Below are positions 54,769 through 63,125 of a stretch of 64,000 nucleotides of DNA, one piece after another. Numbering within the stretch: the first letter of the stretch is position 1; each line of letters opens with the position of its first letter. Position numbers and translations under genes: made by a program. Under the pieces are notes generated by a model that made no database searches, was not told where the DNA came from, and saw only the letters and a list, made by a program, of their open reading frames with translations. The stretch covers positions 2,108,001 to 2,172,000 of the forward strand of contig NZ_SWDE01000001.1 in NCBI RefSeq assembly GCF_013337185.1, given 5' to 3'. This DNA is from Serratia proteamaculans (lineage in GTDB: Bacteria > Pseudomonadota > Gammaproteobacteria > Enterobacterales > Enterobacteriaceae).

Positions 54769-55098
54769 ATGGCAATCACTGAAGAAAAATTGCTGGCCGC
54801 AGGTTTTACGCTAGCAGATGTGCAAAAGCTGAAGAACAACCTCCATAATTACGGCGGTTCGTTTGAACAGGTCATACAGGGTCTGTCGAACAGGTTTCGA
54901 GCAAATATCTGGATCACTGTGGCAGTGGTTGTCGTTTGCTTGACGGTTCTGTTAGGCGGTTCATTGGGTGACGCAGCTTCTGCCGTCGTCGCGGCTTTAA
55001 TCGCCCTGGCCATTGTTTGGTTCACTGTTCCAATCCCATTAGCTTACAGGGCGTGGTCCAGCAGAAAACAATCTTTCAATTCTCAGGATGTTCCGTAG
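54769..55098 (+). CDS. Small two-helix membrane protein of unknown function
   Basis: A 109-residue protein. Start ATG 54769 has the ribosome-binding site CGGAGGAAA. The N-terminal 45 residues are soluble and helical (MAITEEKLLAAGFTLADVQKLKNNLHNYGGSFEQVIQGLSNRF), followed by two membrane helices (ANIWITVAVVVVCLTVLLGGS and ASAVVAALIALAIVWFTVPIP) and a polar tail. It converges on the DUF4225 gene with a 23-bp overlap. An immunity or accessory role is possible. Confidence 0.6.
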   Translation: MAITEEKLLAAGFTLADVQKLKNNLHNYGGSFEQVIQGLSNRFRANIWITVAVVVVCLTVLLGGSLGDAASAVVAALIALAIVWFTVPIPLAYRAWSSRKQSFNSQDVP

Positions 55099-55879
55099 TT
55101 AACAAATCAAAGACTATTCTAGCTTTCAGTCCATAACCCACTATTTTCATGGTTAACGCGGGTTTACTCATTGAGCTAACCTTTCGGTAGAAATCAGATG
55201 GCAAATGATGGAATAGTCTCCATGTGCCAGGGCGTTTTATAAGCCCAATGATGCTGTATACATTGGCTGTCAGGGCAACCACTTTGAAAACCCCAAGCCC
55301 GTCTGCTCTTGAAAACCCCATAAATTCGGCCGCTGACATTGCGCCATTTGCCAGCACGCCTTCCGAATCCTGTTTGTCTCTAAAATAGTGATCGAACTCT
55401 TTTGATATCGTGTTAAAGCCATCAGCGAAAAGTATCGCCCCCGCAAGCACGCCTATCGGCGTCGATGTTCCGACCAACACCGTCCCTGTAAAAATTTCCA
55501 CACCCGCCAGAACCACATTTATCGAGCTGATCACATAACCAACAATGCTGTTGTTCTCACGCACAAATTCAATTTTGGCGTAGAGTTGCGCGGCCTTGGT
55601 GCGGATCAACCGGTCTTGTTCCAACAAATTATTGGTTTCAGTGCGTAATGTCTGCGTAGCCTGAGTATAAGCTTCGAGGGTTTTCGACTTTCTTACCCGC
55701 GTAAGTTGCAGCGTCACCAGTTCGCGTATTTCCTCCACGAACTTGATGCGTGTCAACCCGTCTTTAAGGTGCGAGGACGCGACAGTATTAGCGATATTGA
55801 CCAACTTCCTGGCTTCGCGGTCGAGGGCCATTTCCGACCATGCGATAGTTTTCTGCCCTGGCGGGACGGCGAGATACAT
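55076..55879 (-). CDS. DUF4225 domain protein
   Basis: A 267-residue protein. The N-terminal half is helical and charged (LDREARKLVNIANTVASSHLK, TLRTETNNLLEQDRLIRTKAAQLYAKIEF), followed by a hydrophobic region (IVGYVISSINVVLAGVEIFTGTVLVGTSTPIGVLAGAILFADGFNTISKEFD) typical of DUF4225. The family has no established function and is often in variable regions of plant- and insect-associated bacteria. It is convergent with a small membrane protein gene (23-bp overlap), in the accessory island. A role in contact-dependent conflict is a guess. Confidence 0.65.
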   Translation of the reverse strand: MYLAVPPGQKTIAWSEMALDREARKLVNIANTVASSHLKDGLTRIKFVEEIRELVTLQLTRVRKSKTLEAYTQATQTLRTETNNLLEQDRLIRTKAAQLYAKIEFVRENNSIVGYVISSINVVLAGVEIFTGTVLVGTSTPIGVLAGAILFADGFNTISKEFDHYFRDKQDSEGVLANGAMSAAEFMGFSRADGLGVFKVVALTANVYSIIGLIKRPGTWRLFHHLPSDFYRKVSSMSKPALTMKIVGYGLKARIVFDLLTTEHPEN

Positions 55880-56343
55880 GAGCTTTCCTTGTCGATGGGG
55901 GATTTTTGAAGTGTCACTGACAACGGCTCTCGCTTCAAGGGCATTTTAACTTTCGTCTTCCTGAAAGGGAGCTACGTCACCCACTTTGGGTGTTCACTGA
56001 AGGAGGTATTTCTATGGTTATTGCTGTGCGGTAAAGGGAGTTCGGGCTTTTCGGCTGGGGTCTGTGCCAGCGTCAGTATTTCGCTTGCAGTGGTTATGCT
56101 GTCGAGTGGATACCTGACCATTCTTTCCGTGGCACGTCTACCACAGGTTTATCAGACATGTTTGGACTGAACCACTCACAGGACTTCGGCAGCCATGAGC
56201 GAGGAGCTGGAATTCCAATCGGAATAATGGCTGCGTAATTATAAAAATATAATTCGAACTGTGGACCTTATCTTCAGAAAGCTCACAATTTAATGCCTCC
56301 CAGTGGTATGGTTTTGTTTTTGCCGCTAAAAGAGGAAAAGCTA
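55880..56343. other. Accessory intergenic region holding a broken ORF
   Basis: Between the DUF4225 gene and the small monooxygenase-like gene. Apart from the interrupted frame at 56014-56238 described below, no gene or repeat is recognised. Confidence 0.4.
56014..56238 (+). pseudogene. Putative small gene interrupted by an in-frame TAA
   Basis: ATG 56014 follows a near-perfect Shine-Dalgarno (AAGGAGG, spacing 7). The first codons read MVIAVR then TAA at codon 7, after which the same frame stays open for 67 codons to TAA at 56236-56238 (REFGLFGWGLCQRQYFACS onward to GIPIGIMAA). Either a nonsense mutation broke a small gene or the first six codons are a leader. The second segment does not match any family I know. 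Confidence 0.35.
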
Positions 56344-56655
56344 ATGATTGTAAGAACCTGGCACGGCTGTGTTCCGCTTAAACATGCAGAAGGATTTGCG
56401 AAACACCTTGAAAAGACCGGTGTGGAGCACTCAAGGAACATAGCGGGAAACAGAGGTGTATTCGTGCGCAGGGAAAGCCAGGGTGGCTGGGAGCATTTCT
56501 TTCTGGCTACCTACTGGCAGGACTTGCATGCGGTAAAGGCATTTGCCGGAGAAAGCTATCACGTGGCGGTAACTTACCCAGACGACGAAGAATTCGAGTT
56601 GCTTTCTGATCCCTACGTATTCCAACATGTAGTGGAAGCCCTTTCACCACTTTAG
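56344..56655 (+). CDS. Small antibiotic-biosynthesis-monooxygenase-like protein
   Basis: A 103-residue protein with a dimeric alpha/beta barrel look: MIVRTWHGCVPLKHAEGFAKHLEKTG, then RNIAGNRGVFVRRESQGGWEHFFLATYWQDLHAVKAFAGESYHVAVTYPDDEEF. The last part (DPYVFQHVVEAL) closes the barrel. Start ATG 56344 is preceded by AGAGGAAAAG. The family includes heme-degrading and quinone-forming enzymes, but many members are uncharacterised. Confidence 0.75.
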   Translation: MIVRTWHGCVPLKHAEGFAKHLEKTGVEHSRNIAGNRGVFVRRESQGGWEHFFLATYWQDLHAVKAFAGESYHVAVTYPDDEEFELLSDPYVFQHVVEALSPL

Positions 56656-56884
56656 CTTCCTTCCCGGGGTCGCCTGACGGTTGCTCCGATTTTACTTAGC
56701 ATCTAAGCGCAAAGGTCTGTTCTTGACATGGTGCGGACAGAGAGCAGGTGCATCATGTCCGCAGTGAGCGATGAGCGGATGTTCGCCTAATGACACCTGC
56801 AGGGTTGCAATGTAGTTTATTGAGCCAACCAGCTGGTGGTTATGACTATTTCGAATAGCAGCTCCTCTTTTTGCTTACACATTC
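56656..56884. other. Short gap with an inverted repeat
   Basis: Contains perfect 8-bp arms TGCGGACA (56732-56739) and TGTCCGCA (56756-56763). No gene is recognised here. Confidence 0.4.
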
Positions 56885-58738
56885 TCACCGCAATTTAATA
56901 ATGTCAGGCACCATTGCGAGGTTGCTGAGGTCGCATTCCAGCTCAACTTTGTTTTTAGGTATCCAGACCCCTACTGTAAATCCTCCCCACGCTTGCAAAC
57001 GAAGCTGTGCCTTTTGCCCCCTGAATGCCACTTTGATTAGCGAGGGCGAAAAGGTGGGGTGCAGCAAAAACCAGGCAAAGTCACCGATACCTACATTCGT
57101 CGCGCGTGGTGCTTGTACGGTGAGGATGACGGTTTTCCAGTCACGACTATTCGTATCTTCGAACTTGACTTTCAGTATAAAGCCTTCACTCTCCATCTGA
57201 CCGCCAAACCGCTCTTTATTGGGATCCTCTGGGAACAGAACGGGACGCGAAAAGGCGGGGAGTTCAGGTGAGTCTTCTGGCAGTAGTTGTCCTGAAAATG
57301 CAAATGCCGCTTCCAAAAGGTTTTCCCTAGCCGGTGGGGGTGAGGCGTTCACGCTTTTTTGGCCTGCCCGTAACAGCGTAATTTTTCCGGCGCTGATTTC
57401 TCCCTGAAAGATCACCAAGGTGTTGTGCGCAGAAAGCCGACCGGAAGGGGTTCGGTTTGGTGTAAGAACTTTTCGCGTTTTAAGGATATTTAAGTCGCGC
57501 GCAAGCCAGCTAAATGTCGGGCCAAACCCCCGCTGAAGCGGCAACTCCCGATGCCAGCGGGTATTCAACCGCTCGAACCTGTGTACAATCGCAGGCGTTA
57601 TGGCATCTACATTCGTTTTGATGTAATTGGCAATACCGAAAGATAATTCAGCAAACAGCTGATTGGTATAGCGATAGTAAGGCGAACCAGCTGTTTGGGC
57701 CTTTGCCAGACTCTCAATTGCCTGCGAGACCGCATCGTGTTGCTGTTGCGAGCTTTTTCCCTGAGCCGCAGAAAGATGTTTGCTGGCGATGATGACGTAG
57801 GTATCAAACGCCCAGGCAGCATGTTCTGTGAGCGACCTTAACCAGACGTCATCCTGTACTGAAAACAGCTCAGAAAAGCGGATCGACAGAAGACAAATAA
57901 GCATGGCAGCCCAGGGGTCTTTCGATAATGCGCTGAAATGTTGTTTGTGAATGATGTCATCTCTGACGGCTTGTGCCTCCGCTGAGGTTCCTGCATCCAG
58001 TGCGCGTACTAGCGCGCGTAATCTGGGGTCGACAGGGGTAATACTGAGTTCAAGATCGTCAGGGGCAAAGGGGGGCACCGTCACCATGATCTGTGTGCCA
58101 CCTAGGTACAGTGGCAACAAGCATCGCTCGATTCTCACTTTTTCAATAGTTGACGTTAATCGGACGCGATGTCCCAGCCGGTGATCGCGTTCAGAGTCTT
58201 CAGGTATCTGAAGTTCAAGTCGCCCGGAAAACATCTCTATCTTTGATTCGCCGCAATAGGTATTGAACGTTTCGCGTCCACGTTGCTCTTCAGACAGGCC
58301 GAGTGAAATACGTCTTTTGACCTCAACGGTCGGAGTTTTAATCATCTCTGACGCAGGCGTTGTACCGAAAGAACTCCATTCCGCATACGATGGGAGGGGC
58401 GCTGCATCAGAGGTAAACCACGGTGGAACCGTTGTCTCTGTTTGCTGCTTATCTGAGTCAAAGAAGCTGATTTTACTTCCCGAAGACAATAGGGAAGAAA
58501 ATGATGGCAGCGTAACCGTATTAGTTTTTCCCTCCTCGACATTAAAAAAAACAGATTGTGGGGCCAGACCCGCAGGTGTTACTTCGGCCCAGTAAATGCC
58601 AGAGCTCACATCATCTGTTGAGAAGGTGCGATTATCCGGCGTGGCAATCCAGTCGGCGATAGATTGCTCACTGTTCTGAATGCGAATTGTGCCAACGGAA
58701 AGATCGCTCGGCGCCTCAAAATTCAGTGTTGTTTTCAT
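56885..58738 (-). CDS. Large protein of unknown function coupled to a caspase-like protease
   Basis: A 617-residue protein from ATG 58738 (MKTTLNFEAPSDLSVGTIRIQNSE). That ATG overlaps the stop of the caspase gene as ATGA, so it is translated with it; the frame open further upstream is shadow. The N-terminal 90 residues look like a beta-sandwich (GIYWAEVTPAGLAPQSVFFNVEEGKTNTVTLPSF), residues 190-420 include many helices (AAMLICLLSIRFSELF, SQAIESLAKAQTA), and the C-terminal third is beta-rich again (WKTVILTVQAPRATNVGIGDFAWFLL; LRLQAWGGFTVGVWI). There is no signal peptide or membrane helix. It may be the protease substrate or an effector. Not recognised. Confidence 0.7.
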   Translation of the reverse strand: MKTTLNFEAPSDLSVGTIRIQNSEQSIADWIATPDNRTFSTDDVSSGIYWAEVTPAGLAPQSVFFNVEEGKTNTVTLPSFSSLLSSGSKISFFDSDKQQTETTVPPWFTSDAAPLPSYAEWSSFGTTPASEMIKTPTVEVKRRISLGLSEEQRGRETFNTYCGESKIEMFSGRLELQIPEDSERDHRLGHRVRLTSTIEKVRIERCLLPLYLGGTQIMVTVPPFAPDDLELSITPVDPRLRALVRALDAGTSAEAQAVRDDIIHKQHFSALSKDPWAAMLICLLSIRFSELFSVQDDVWLRSLTEHAAWAFDTYVIIASKHLSAAQGKSSQQQHDAVSQAIESLAKAQTAGSPYYRYTNQLFAELSFGIANYIKTNVDAITPAIVHRFERLNTRWHRELPLQRGFGPTFSWLARDLNILKTRKVLTPNRTPSGRLSAHNTLVIFQGEISAGKITLLRAGQKSVNASPPPARENLLEAAFAFSGQLLPEDSPELPAFSRPVLFPEDPNKERFGGQMESEGFILKVKFEDTNSRDWKTVILTVQAPRATNVGIGDFAWFLLHPTFSPSLIKVAFRGQKAQLRLQAWGGFTVGVWIPKNKVELECDLSNLAMVPDIIKLR

Positions 58739-59910
58739 GGGACTGATACCCATTGTTCGAAGAGAGGTTCTTTCGGCTGAAAGAGCTGTGAGAAATGATC
58801 GGTGCCATCTATAGCTATAGCATAAAGCGCGTTGATCCCAGGCGTTACGGTGGTTATCCACGGCCCTGTACCACGCGTCGCGTTGTTTTTTAACCAAGGT
58901 GGAGCTGGTACATTTCGCTCACTAATAGCGAAATCATAATATGGCATGCGCTCTGGCGGGTCAGTGATTACCACAAGGGGGAGTTCAAAGTTTTCCGGAT
59001 AGACTAAGGGGATTAAGTCAGCTGGTGTAACGGCAGAATATGGGTCGAAAGGTTCCTTATCGCCCCAATGTTCAAAGTAAATACGCCGTAGTGCTTTGAG
59101 ATCGCTTTGCAAGTCGCGACTGTTGACCCCCCAACGTCCGCGTGAATATCGAGCTGATGAACCGCTGAGTCCTTTCAGGCACGTCTGTGTAAACCGTCCA
59201 AATTTTAGATGACTTCCTGCTAAATCTGGCCCTTCGTATGCCAACTGATTCTCCGAGGCGGCACAGAGCAAAGAAACCTGATTACGGCTTACGGAAAACA
59301 TAGACTCGGTCTCGTCGGGATAAAACGGACAAGGTACTGCCTGCTTAATCAGTTCGAATTGAGGAATAAATTCTCCACACGCGTCGGAAAACAAAAATGC
59401 AGCGGAAATGGTCTGGTGTTTTCGTAATCTGTAAGAGAGCTCTCCGAGATTAATGTGCGACCACAGATTGATAGGATTACTGTTTAAATCTTCCAGAAAG
59501 ACCACCGGTTGCTGCAGGTGCGATGCTCCATGGCCGCAGCAATAGAAAAATGCCACATCACCCGGTTGCACAGACAAACGCTGATACCAGGCGAAGCCGC
59601 GGGTGCCGACATTTGACACCGTAGCCGAATCAACACGCACCGCAGGCCCCCATGGGTAGCGATTCTCTGTTGCAGGTGGATCCGAGATTAATACGTCGAG
59701 CGTTGCCAGTGGTGCAGCCAGACGATCCTTATTTTCGATCAACCAATTGCAGACAAGTTTTGCGCTATCTGCGGCGCTCGGTAATGCAGGAACCGCGCGT
59801 AGTTTGGCGGAAACACCTTGTCCGGCCCGGGCGAAGGGGTAATTACCAACGCCAATAACGAAAGCGTGTGTTTTCGGGCCGATGACTTCACGGTCAAAAA
59901 GTAGCGGCAT
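58735..59910 (-). CDS. Caspase-family (C14) cysteine protease
   Basis: A 391-residue protein with the caspase-hemoglobinase fold signature. After the first strand (THAFVIGVGNYPFA) comes the catalytic His127 in FFYCCGHGAS, and the nucleophile Cys178 in AAFLFSDACGEF, each following its hydrophobic strand. No extra C-terminal effector domain is recognised in the last 150 residues. It is the middle gene of a three-gene operon: 10 bp after the hydrolase gene, whose stop lies in its GAGGA ribosome-binding site, and overlapping the next gene by 4 bp. Bacterial caspase homologues are often part of defence or cell-death systems. Confidence 0.85.
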   Translation of the reverse strand: MPLLFDREVIGPKTHAFVIGVGNYPFARAGQGVSAKLRAVPALPSAADSAKLVCNWLIENKDRLAAPLATLDVLISDPPATENRYPWGPAVRVDSATVSNVGTRGFAWYQRLSVQPGDVAFFYCCGHGASHLQQPVVFLEDLNSNPINLWSHINLGELSYRLRKHQTISAAFLFSDACGEFIPQFELIKQAVPCPFYPDETESMFSVSRNQVSLLCAASENQLAYEGPDLAGSHLKFGRFTQTCLKGLSGSSARYSRGRWGVNSRDLQSDLKALRRIYFEHWGDKEPFDPYSAVTPADLIPLVYPENFELPLVVITDPPERMPYYDFAISERNVPAPPWLKNNATRGTGPWITTVTPGINALYAIAIDGTDHFSQLFQPKEPLFEQWVSVP

Positions 59911-59920
59911 TGTCCGGTCC

Positions 59921-61045
59921 TCACAAAATGTCCGACGCTTTTAACCGCGTTCGAGTACGTGCATAAAATTGCGGACGCTGGAAATATTTCGAATGCGTGT
60001 CGGTAATGCCGGCCACAGAGTTGAACACAACATCTTCTGCATCCTTATAAATCATGCCAGCACGGAAGGCAAACGGGTCTATCGGATCAAAAACGTTGAA
60101 CCAATTCTTAACGCAATTAGGTCGACAGCGAGATGAACCAGCCTGGGGATTAGAAGACAGGACACCCAGTGCAGCGAAAAGACCGGGTTGCGAGCCCACC
60201 GTGAAGAGGGCGTCAATTTCAATATCGTCGGGTAATCCGGCTGCTGCAGGATCGGTCAACATATCGGTGAGGATTACGCCTCCCATACTGTGCCCAACAA
60301 CTACCAACGGTCCTTTACCCGCTTTTTTTGCATTATAAGCCTGAATGAGGTCACTACGGATGACATCTTGAATGGCGTTTCGTGTTTGGCCCTCTTTGAG
60401 ATAGACAAAAACATCGCCCATAAACAGACCTACAGCCGGGCTGAGATTTCCGCGTACGGCACCAAAACCCAGGGTTGATGCCGCGTGGTAGATACGCTCT
60501 GTTACCGTTGAAATTGCATTGCTGATGACGCTACCAATACTGAAAGCACGGTCTCCTTGCCCCTTGAGCCGATCGCTAATACTTTGCGTAGAGGCATCTG
60601 CAGAAAATAGGTTATCGCTTTGCTTCGATTCAATAAGAGCAAAGGCATTGCGAAATGCCTGAAACTCTTCTTCTGACAGCTGGCGGTGGTCACTCTCCGC
60701 GGTATCTGCAATTTGTGAACAAATCGCATCAAGTGCGGCAACGGAGTCTTGTTGCCCTACTGCGACGATAGATACATCGAGGTTGTCGCCGCTAGTGAGC
60801 CTCATTCCACCGTCGAGACCGGGTACTGAGGAGATATTCAATGAGAATGTGGTGATATCCGCATTGGTCTGAAAGACCCCCTGGGGAATCGGGTTAACAA
60901 ATTTCCCCCACATTGGCGAATAGAAGTCGACGGGCTGACCGTCAAAAACCAATTCCTGATAGAACTTATTACGGTTGGCAACGGCGCGTGAGTAATCAGC
61001 GTCTACGCGCGTTGCAACACCATGAACAAAGACCAGTTGTGGCAT
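59921..61045 (-). CDS. Serine alpha/beta hydrolase (lipase-like), first gene of caspase operon
   Basis: A 374-residue hydrolase. The chain begins at the first strand (MPQLVFVHGVATR), with the oxyanion HG. A lid-like insertion of about 200 residues follows, and the nucleophile elbow is VVVGHSMGGVIL (Ser253). The Asp is probably 320 or 323 (NVFDPIDPF) and the base His351 (TDTHSKYF). There is no signal peptide. AGGAATAAAC precedes the start. This is the first gene of a compact three-gene operon with a caspase-like protease. It may act on lipids or be activated by cleavage. Confidence 0.85.
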   Translation of the reverse strand: MPQLVFVHGVATRVDADYSRAVANRNKFYQELVFDGQPVDFYSPMWGKFVNPIPQGVFQTNADITTFSLNISSVPGLDGGMRLTSGDNLDVSIVAVGQQDSVAALDAICSQIADTAESDHRQLSEEEFQAFRNAFALIESKQSDNLFSADASTQSISDRLKGQGDRAFSIGSVISNAISTVTERIYHAASTLGFGAVRGNLSPAVGLFMGDVFVYLKEGQTRNAIQDVIRSDLIQAYNAKKAGKGPLVVVGHSMGGVILTDMLTDPAAAGLPDDIEIDALFTVGSQPGLFAALGVLSSNPQAGSSRCRPNCVKNWFNVFDPIDPFAFRAGMIYKDAEDVVFNSVAGITDTHSKYFQRPQFYARTRTRLKASDIL

Positions 61046-61862
61046 GTTTATTCCTATATTACATAATAAAAGGAATCCTAATTGTCCTTGTGATGTCTGG
61101 CCTTATCCTAAGTACCAGTTACCGTGCTCAACTTCACAAGCATAGTAAATCGCAACGCGTAAGCAATATGGATAGTGTGTTTTTTATACAAAATGGCGAC
61201 TTGAAAATTTTCGCTCTGAGCATGCAGCGATTCCTGACTTGCACTCAGTTGATTAACACCGATTGTTGTTAACTTTGGCTCGGGGCGGACAGGGAACGGT
61301 GATGCTGAAGCCTGAGCGGGAAAGGCTGGTGGCATAATGTAATCGAAGGCGACAAGTACGTTGACACTTACCGCACTCGTTTTTTGAGAAATAAAGCTTT
61401 GCAACAGTGCTGATTTAAGTTCTTCACTGGCTATATTGCTCCTTTCTTTTGCAGAAGGTCGATGACAACAGACGCCGCTAGTTCCCAGGCAATCTGTAAT
61501 GCAAAATCCAATATTGATTCGTCAAGTCGGATCTGCCTCCCTCTTTAAAAGGCACAGAGCCATCATCCAGTTTCTTTGGTTAAGCGCAAGATGAAGGGAA
61601 TGCCCGTCTCACGACAAGAATGAAGCCTGTAGTGGCCCTCATGTAGATGGCATTTCGTCCCCTTTGAATAGGAACGTGCCAAAGATGCGAAACTTCCGCT
61701 TCTGGAACAAAGCCGACTGTCAGATGAGATTTCGCTGAAGCCAACACCACCACCAGCCAAGATATATCAGCATTAGCATCAACCCTTTTGAGCTCCCCAA
61801 AATAAAAAGGGCACAGTCCAAATGAACTGCGCCCCTGCATTTTTGAAACACCGAACTAAAGC
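61046..61862. other. Region between the caspase operon and proA
   Basis: About 800 bp. It must carry the promoter of the leftward operon and the proBA terminator. Several open frames of 60-98 codons on the minus strand (61108-61404, 61563-61840) lack a clear ribosome-binding site or known domain. They may be decayed gene pieces at the island edge. No tRNA gene was found here. Confidence 0.45.
61803..61834 (-). terminator. Rho-independent terminator of proBA
   Basis: An 11-bp stem with two G-T pairs (GGGCGCAGTTC opposite GGACTGTGCCC) and an ATTT loop; on the minus strand TTTTTAT follows. It begins 28 bases after the proA stop. Confidence 0.85.
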
Positions 61863-63116
61863 TTAACTCCGAACCAAATCATCACCGTAGCCGATCCACT
61901 TGTAGGTGGTCAGAGCATCCAGGCCCATTGGGCCGCGGGCGTGCAGTTTCTGGGTGCTGACGGCCACTTCTGCGCCCAGGCCGAACTGGCCGCCGTCGGT
62001 GAAGCGGGTGCTGGCGTTGACGTACACCGCACTGGAGTCCACCGCACGCACAAAGTGCTCGGCGCTGCTCAGTGAGCGGGTGAGGATCGCGTCGGAGTGG
62101 CTGGTGCCGTGGGTGCGAATATGGTCGATGGCCTGATCGATGTCATCCACCAGCGCCACGTTCAGGTCCAACGACAGCCATTCGTCGTCGTAATCTTCCG
62201 CCGCTACCGCTACCACCGTTGCCGGGCCGTCTTGCAATAGCAGCATGGCGTTCTCTGCTGCGTGCAGGGTGACGCCGACCGCCGCCATTCGGGTGCTCAA
62301 GGCAGGCAGAAATTCTGCGGCAATGTTGCGGTTCACCAGCAGCGTCTCCAGCGAGTTACAGGCGCTTGGGCGTTGAATTTTGGCGTTCTCGATTACCGTC
62401 AGTGCTTTGTCGAAATCAACGCTGTCATCCACGTAGGTATGGCAAACGCCGATACCGCCAGTGATCACCGGGATGGTCGACTGTTCGCGGCACAGTTTGT
62501 GCAGGCCAGCACCACCGCGTGGGATCAGCATGTCGACGTAGCGATCCAGGCGCAGCAGTTCATTCACCAGTGCACGGTCCGGGCTTTCAATCGCCTGTAC
62601 CGCCGCGGCTGGCAGGCCGCACTGTTCCAGCGCCTGCTGGATCACTTTAACCGTCGCCTGGTTGGTGTGGTGGGTTTCTTTACCGCCGCGCAGGATCACC
62701 GCGTTGCCGGTTTTCAGGCACAGGCTGGCGACGTCGATGGTGACGTTCGGCCGCGCTTCATAAATCACGCCAATCACCCCGAGCGGTACCCGGCGGCGTT
62801 CCAGCTTCAACCCGCTGTCCAGCAGGCTGCCGTCCAATACGTGGCCGACCGGGTCGTTCAGGCGACACACCTGGCGCACATCGTTGGCGATCGCCGCCAG
62901 ACGTGCCGGGGTCAGCAACAGGCGATCGAGCAGCGCTTCGGTCATCCCGCTGGCGCGTGCCTGTTCCATGTCCTGTTCATTAGCCTGTAAAATCACTTCG
63001 CTTTCGGCTTCCAGTCTGTCGGCAATCACCGACAGCACCTGGTTTTTCTTCGCCGTGCTCAGCACCGCCAGTTGCCAGGAGGCCTGCTTGGCGGCCTTCC
63101 CCATCTGCTCCAGCAT
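61863..63116 (-). CDS. proA: Gamma-glutamyl phosphate reductase
   Basis: A 417-residue enzyme, same length as in E. coli, for the second step of proline synthesis: NADPH-dependent reduction of glutamyl-5-phosphate to the semialdehyde. The catalytic Cys is in [18 protein letters not shown], and the sequence ends like E. coli ([19 protein letters not shown]). ATG 63116 is chosen since AAGGAG overlaps the proB stop at the right distance; the GTG at 63122 would be a longer start. It follows proB by 9 bases in one operon. Confidence 0.96.
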   Translation of the reverse strand: MLEQMGKAAKQASWQLAVLSTAKKNQVLSVIADRLEAESEVILQANEQDMEQARASGMTEALLDRLLLTPARLAAIANDVRQVCRLNDPVGHVLDGSLLDSGLKLERRRVPLGVIGVIYEARPNVTIDVASLCLKTGNAVILRGGKETHHTNQATVKVIQQALEQCGLPAAAVQAIESPDRALVNELLRLDRYVDMLIPRGGAGLHKLCREQSTIPVITGGIGVCHTYVDDSVDFDKALTVIENAKIQRPSACNSLETLLVNRNIAAEFLPALSTRMAAVGVTLHAAENAMLLLQDGPATVVAVAAEDYDDEWLSLDLNVALVDDIDQAIDHIRTHGTSHSDAILTRSLSSAEHFVRAVDSSAVYVNASTRFTDGGQFGLGAEVAVSTQKLHARGPMGLDALTTYKWIGYGDDLVRS

Positions 63117-63125
63117 GCTCACTCC

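Noticed and set aside
61108-61840. Minus-strand frames of 65-98 codons between the caspase operon and proA
   Set aside because: None has a convincing start or known domain. They may be decayed pieces; reported only as part of the intergenic region.
61046-61862. A tRNA-Thr (thrW) gene expected downstream of proA by analogy with E. coli
   Set aside because: The sequence was read for a tRNA-like end and T-loop and none was found in this stretch.
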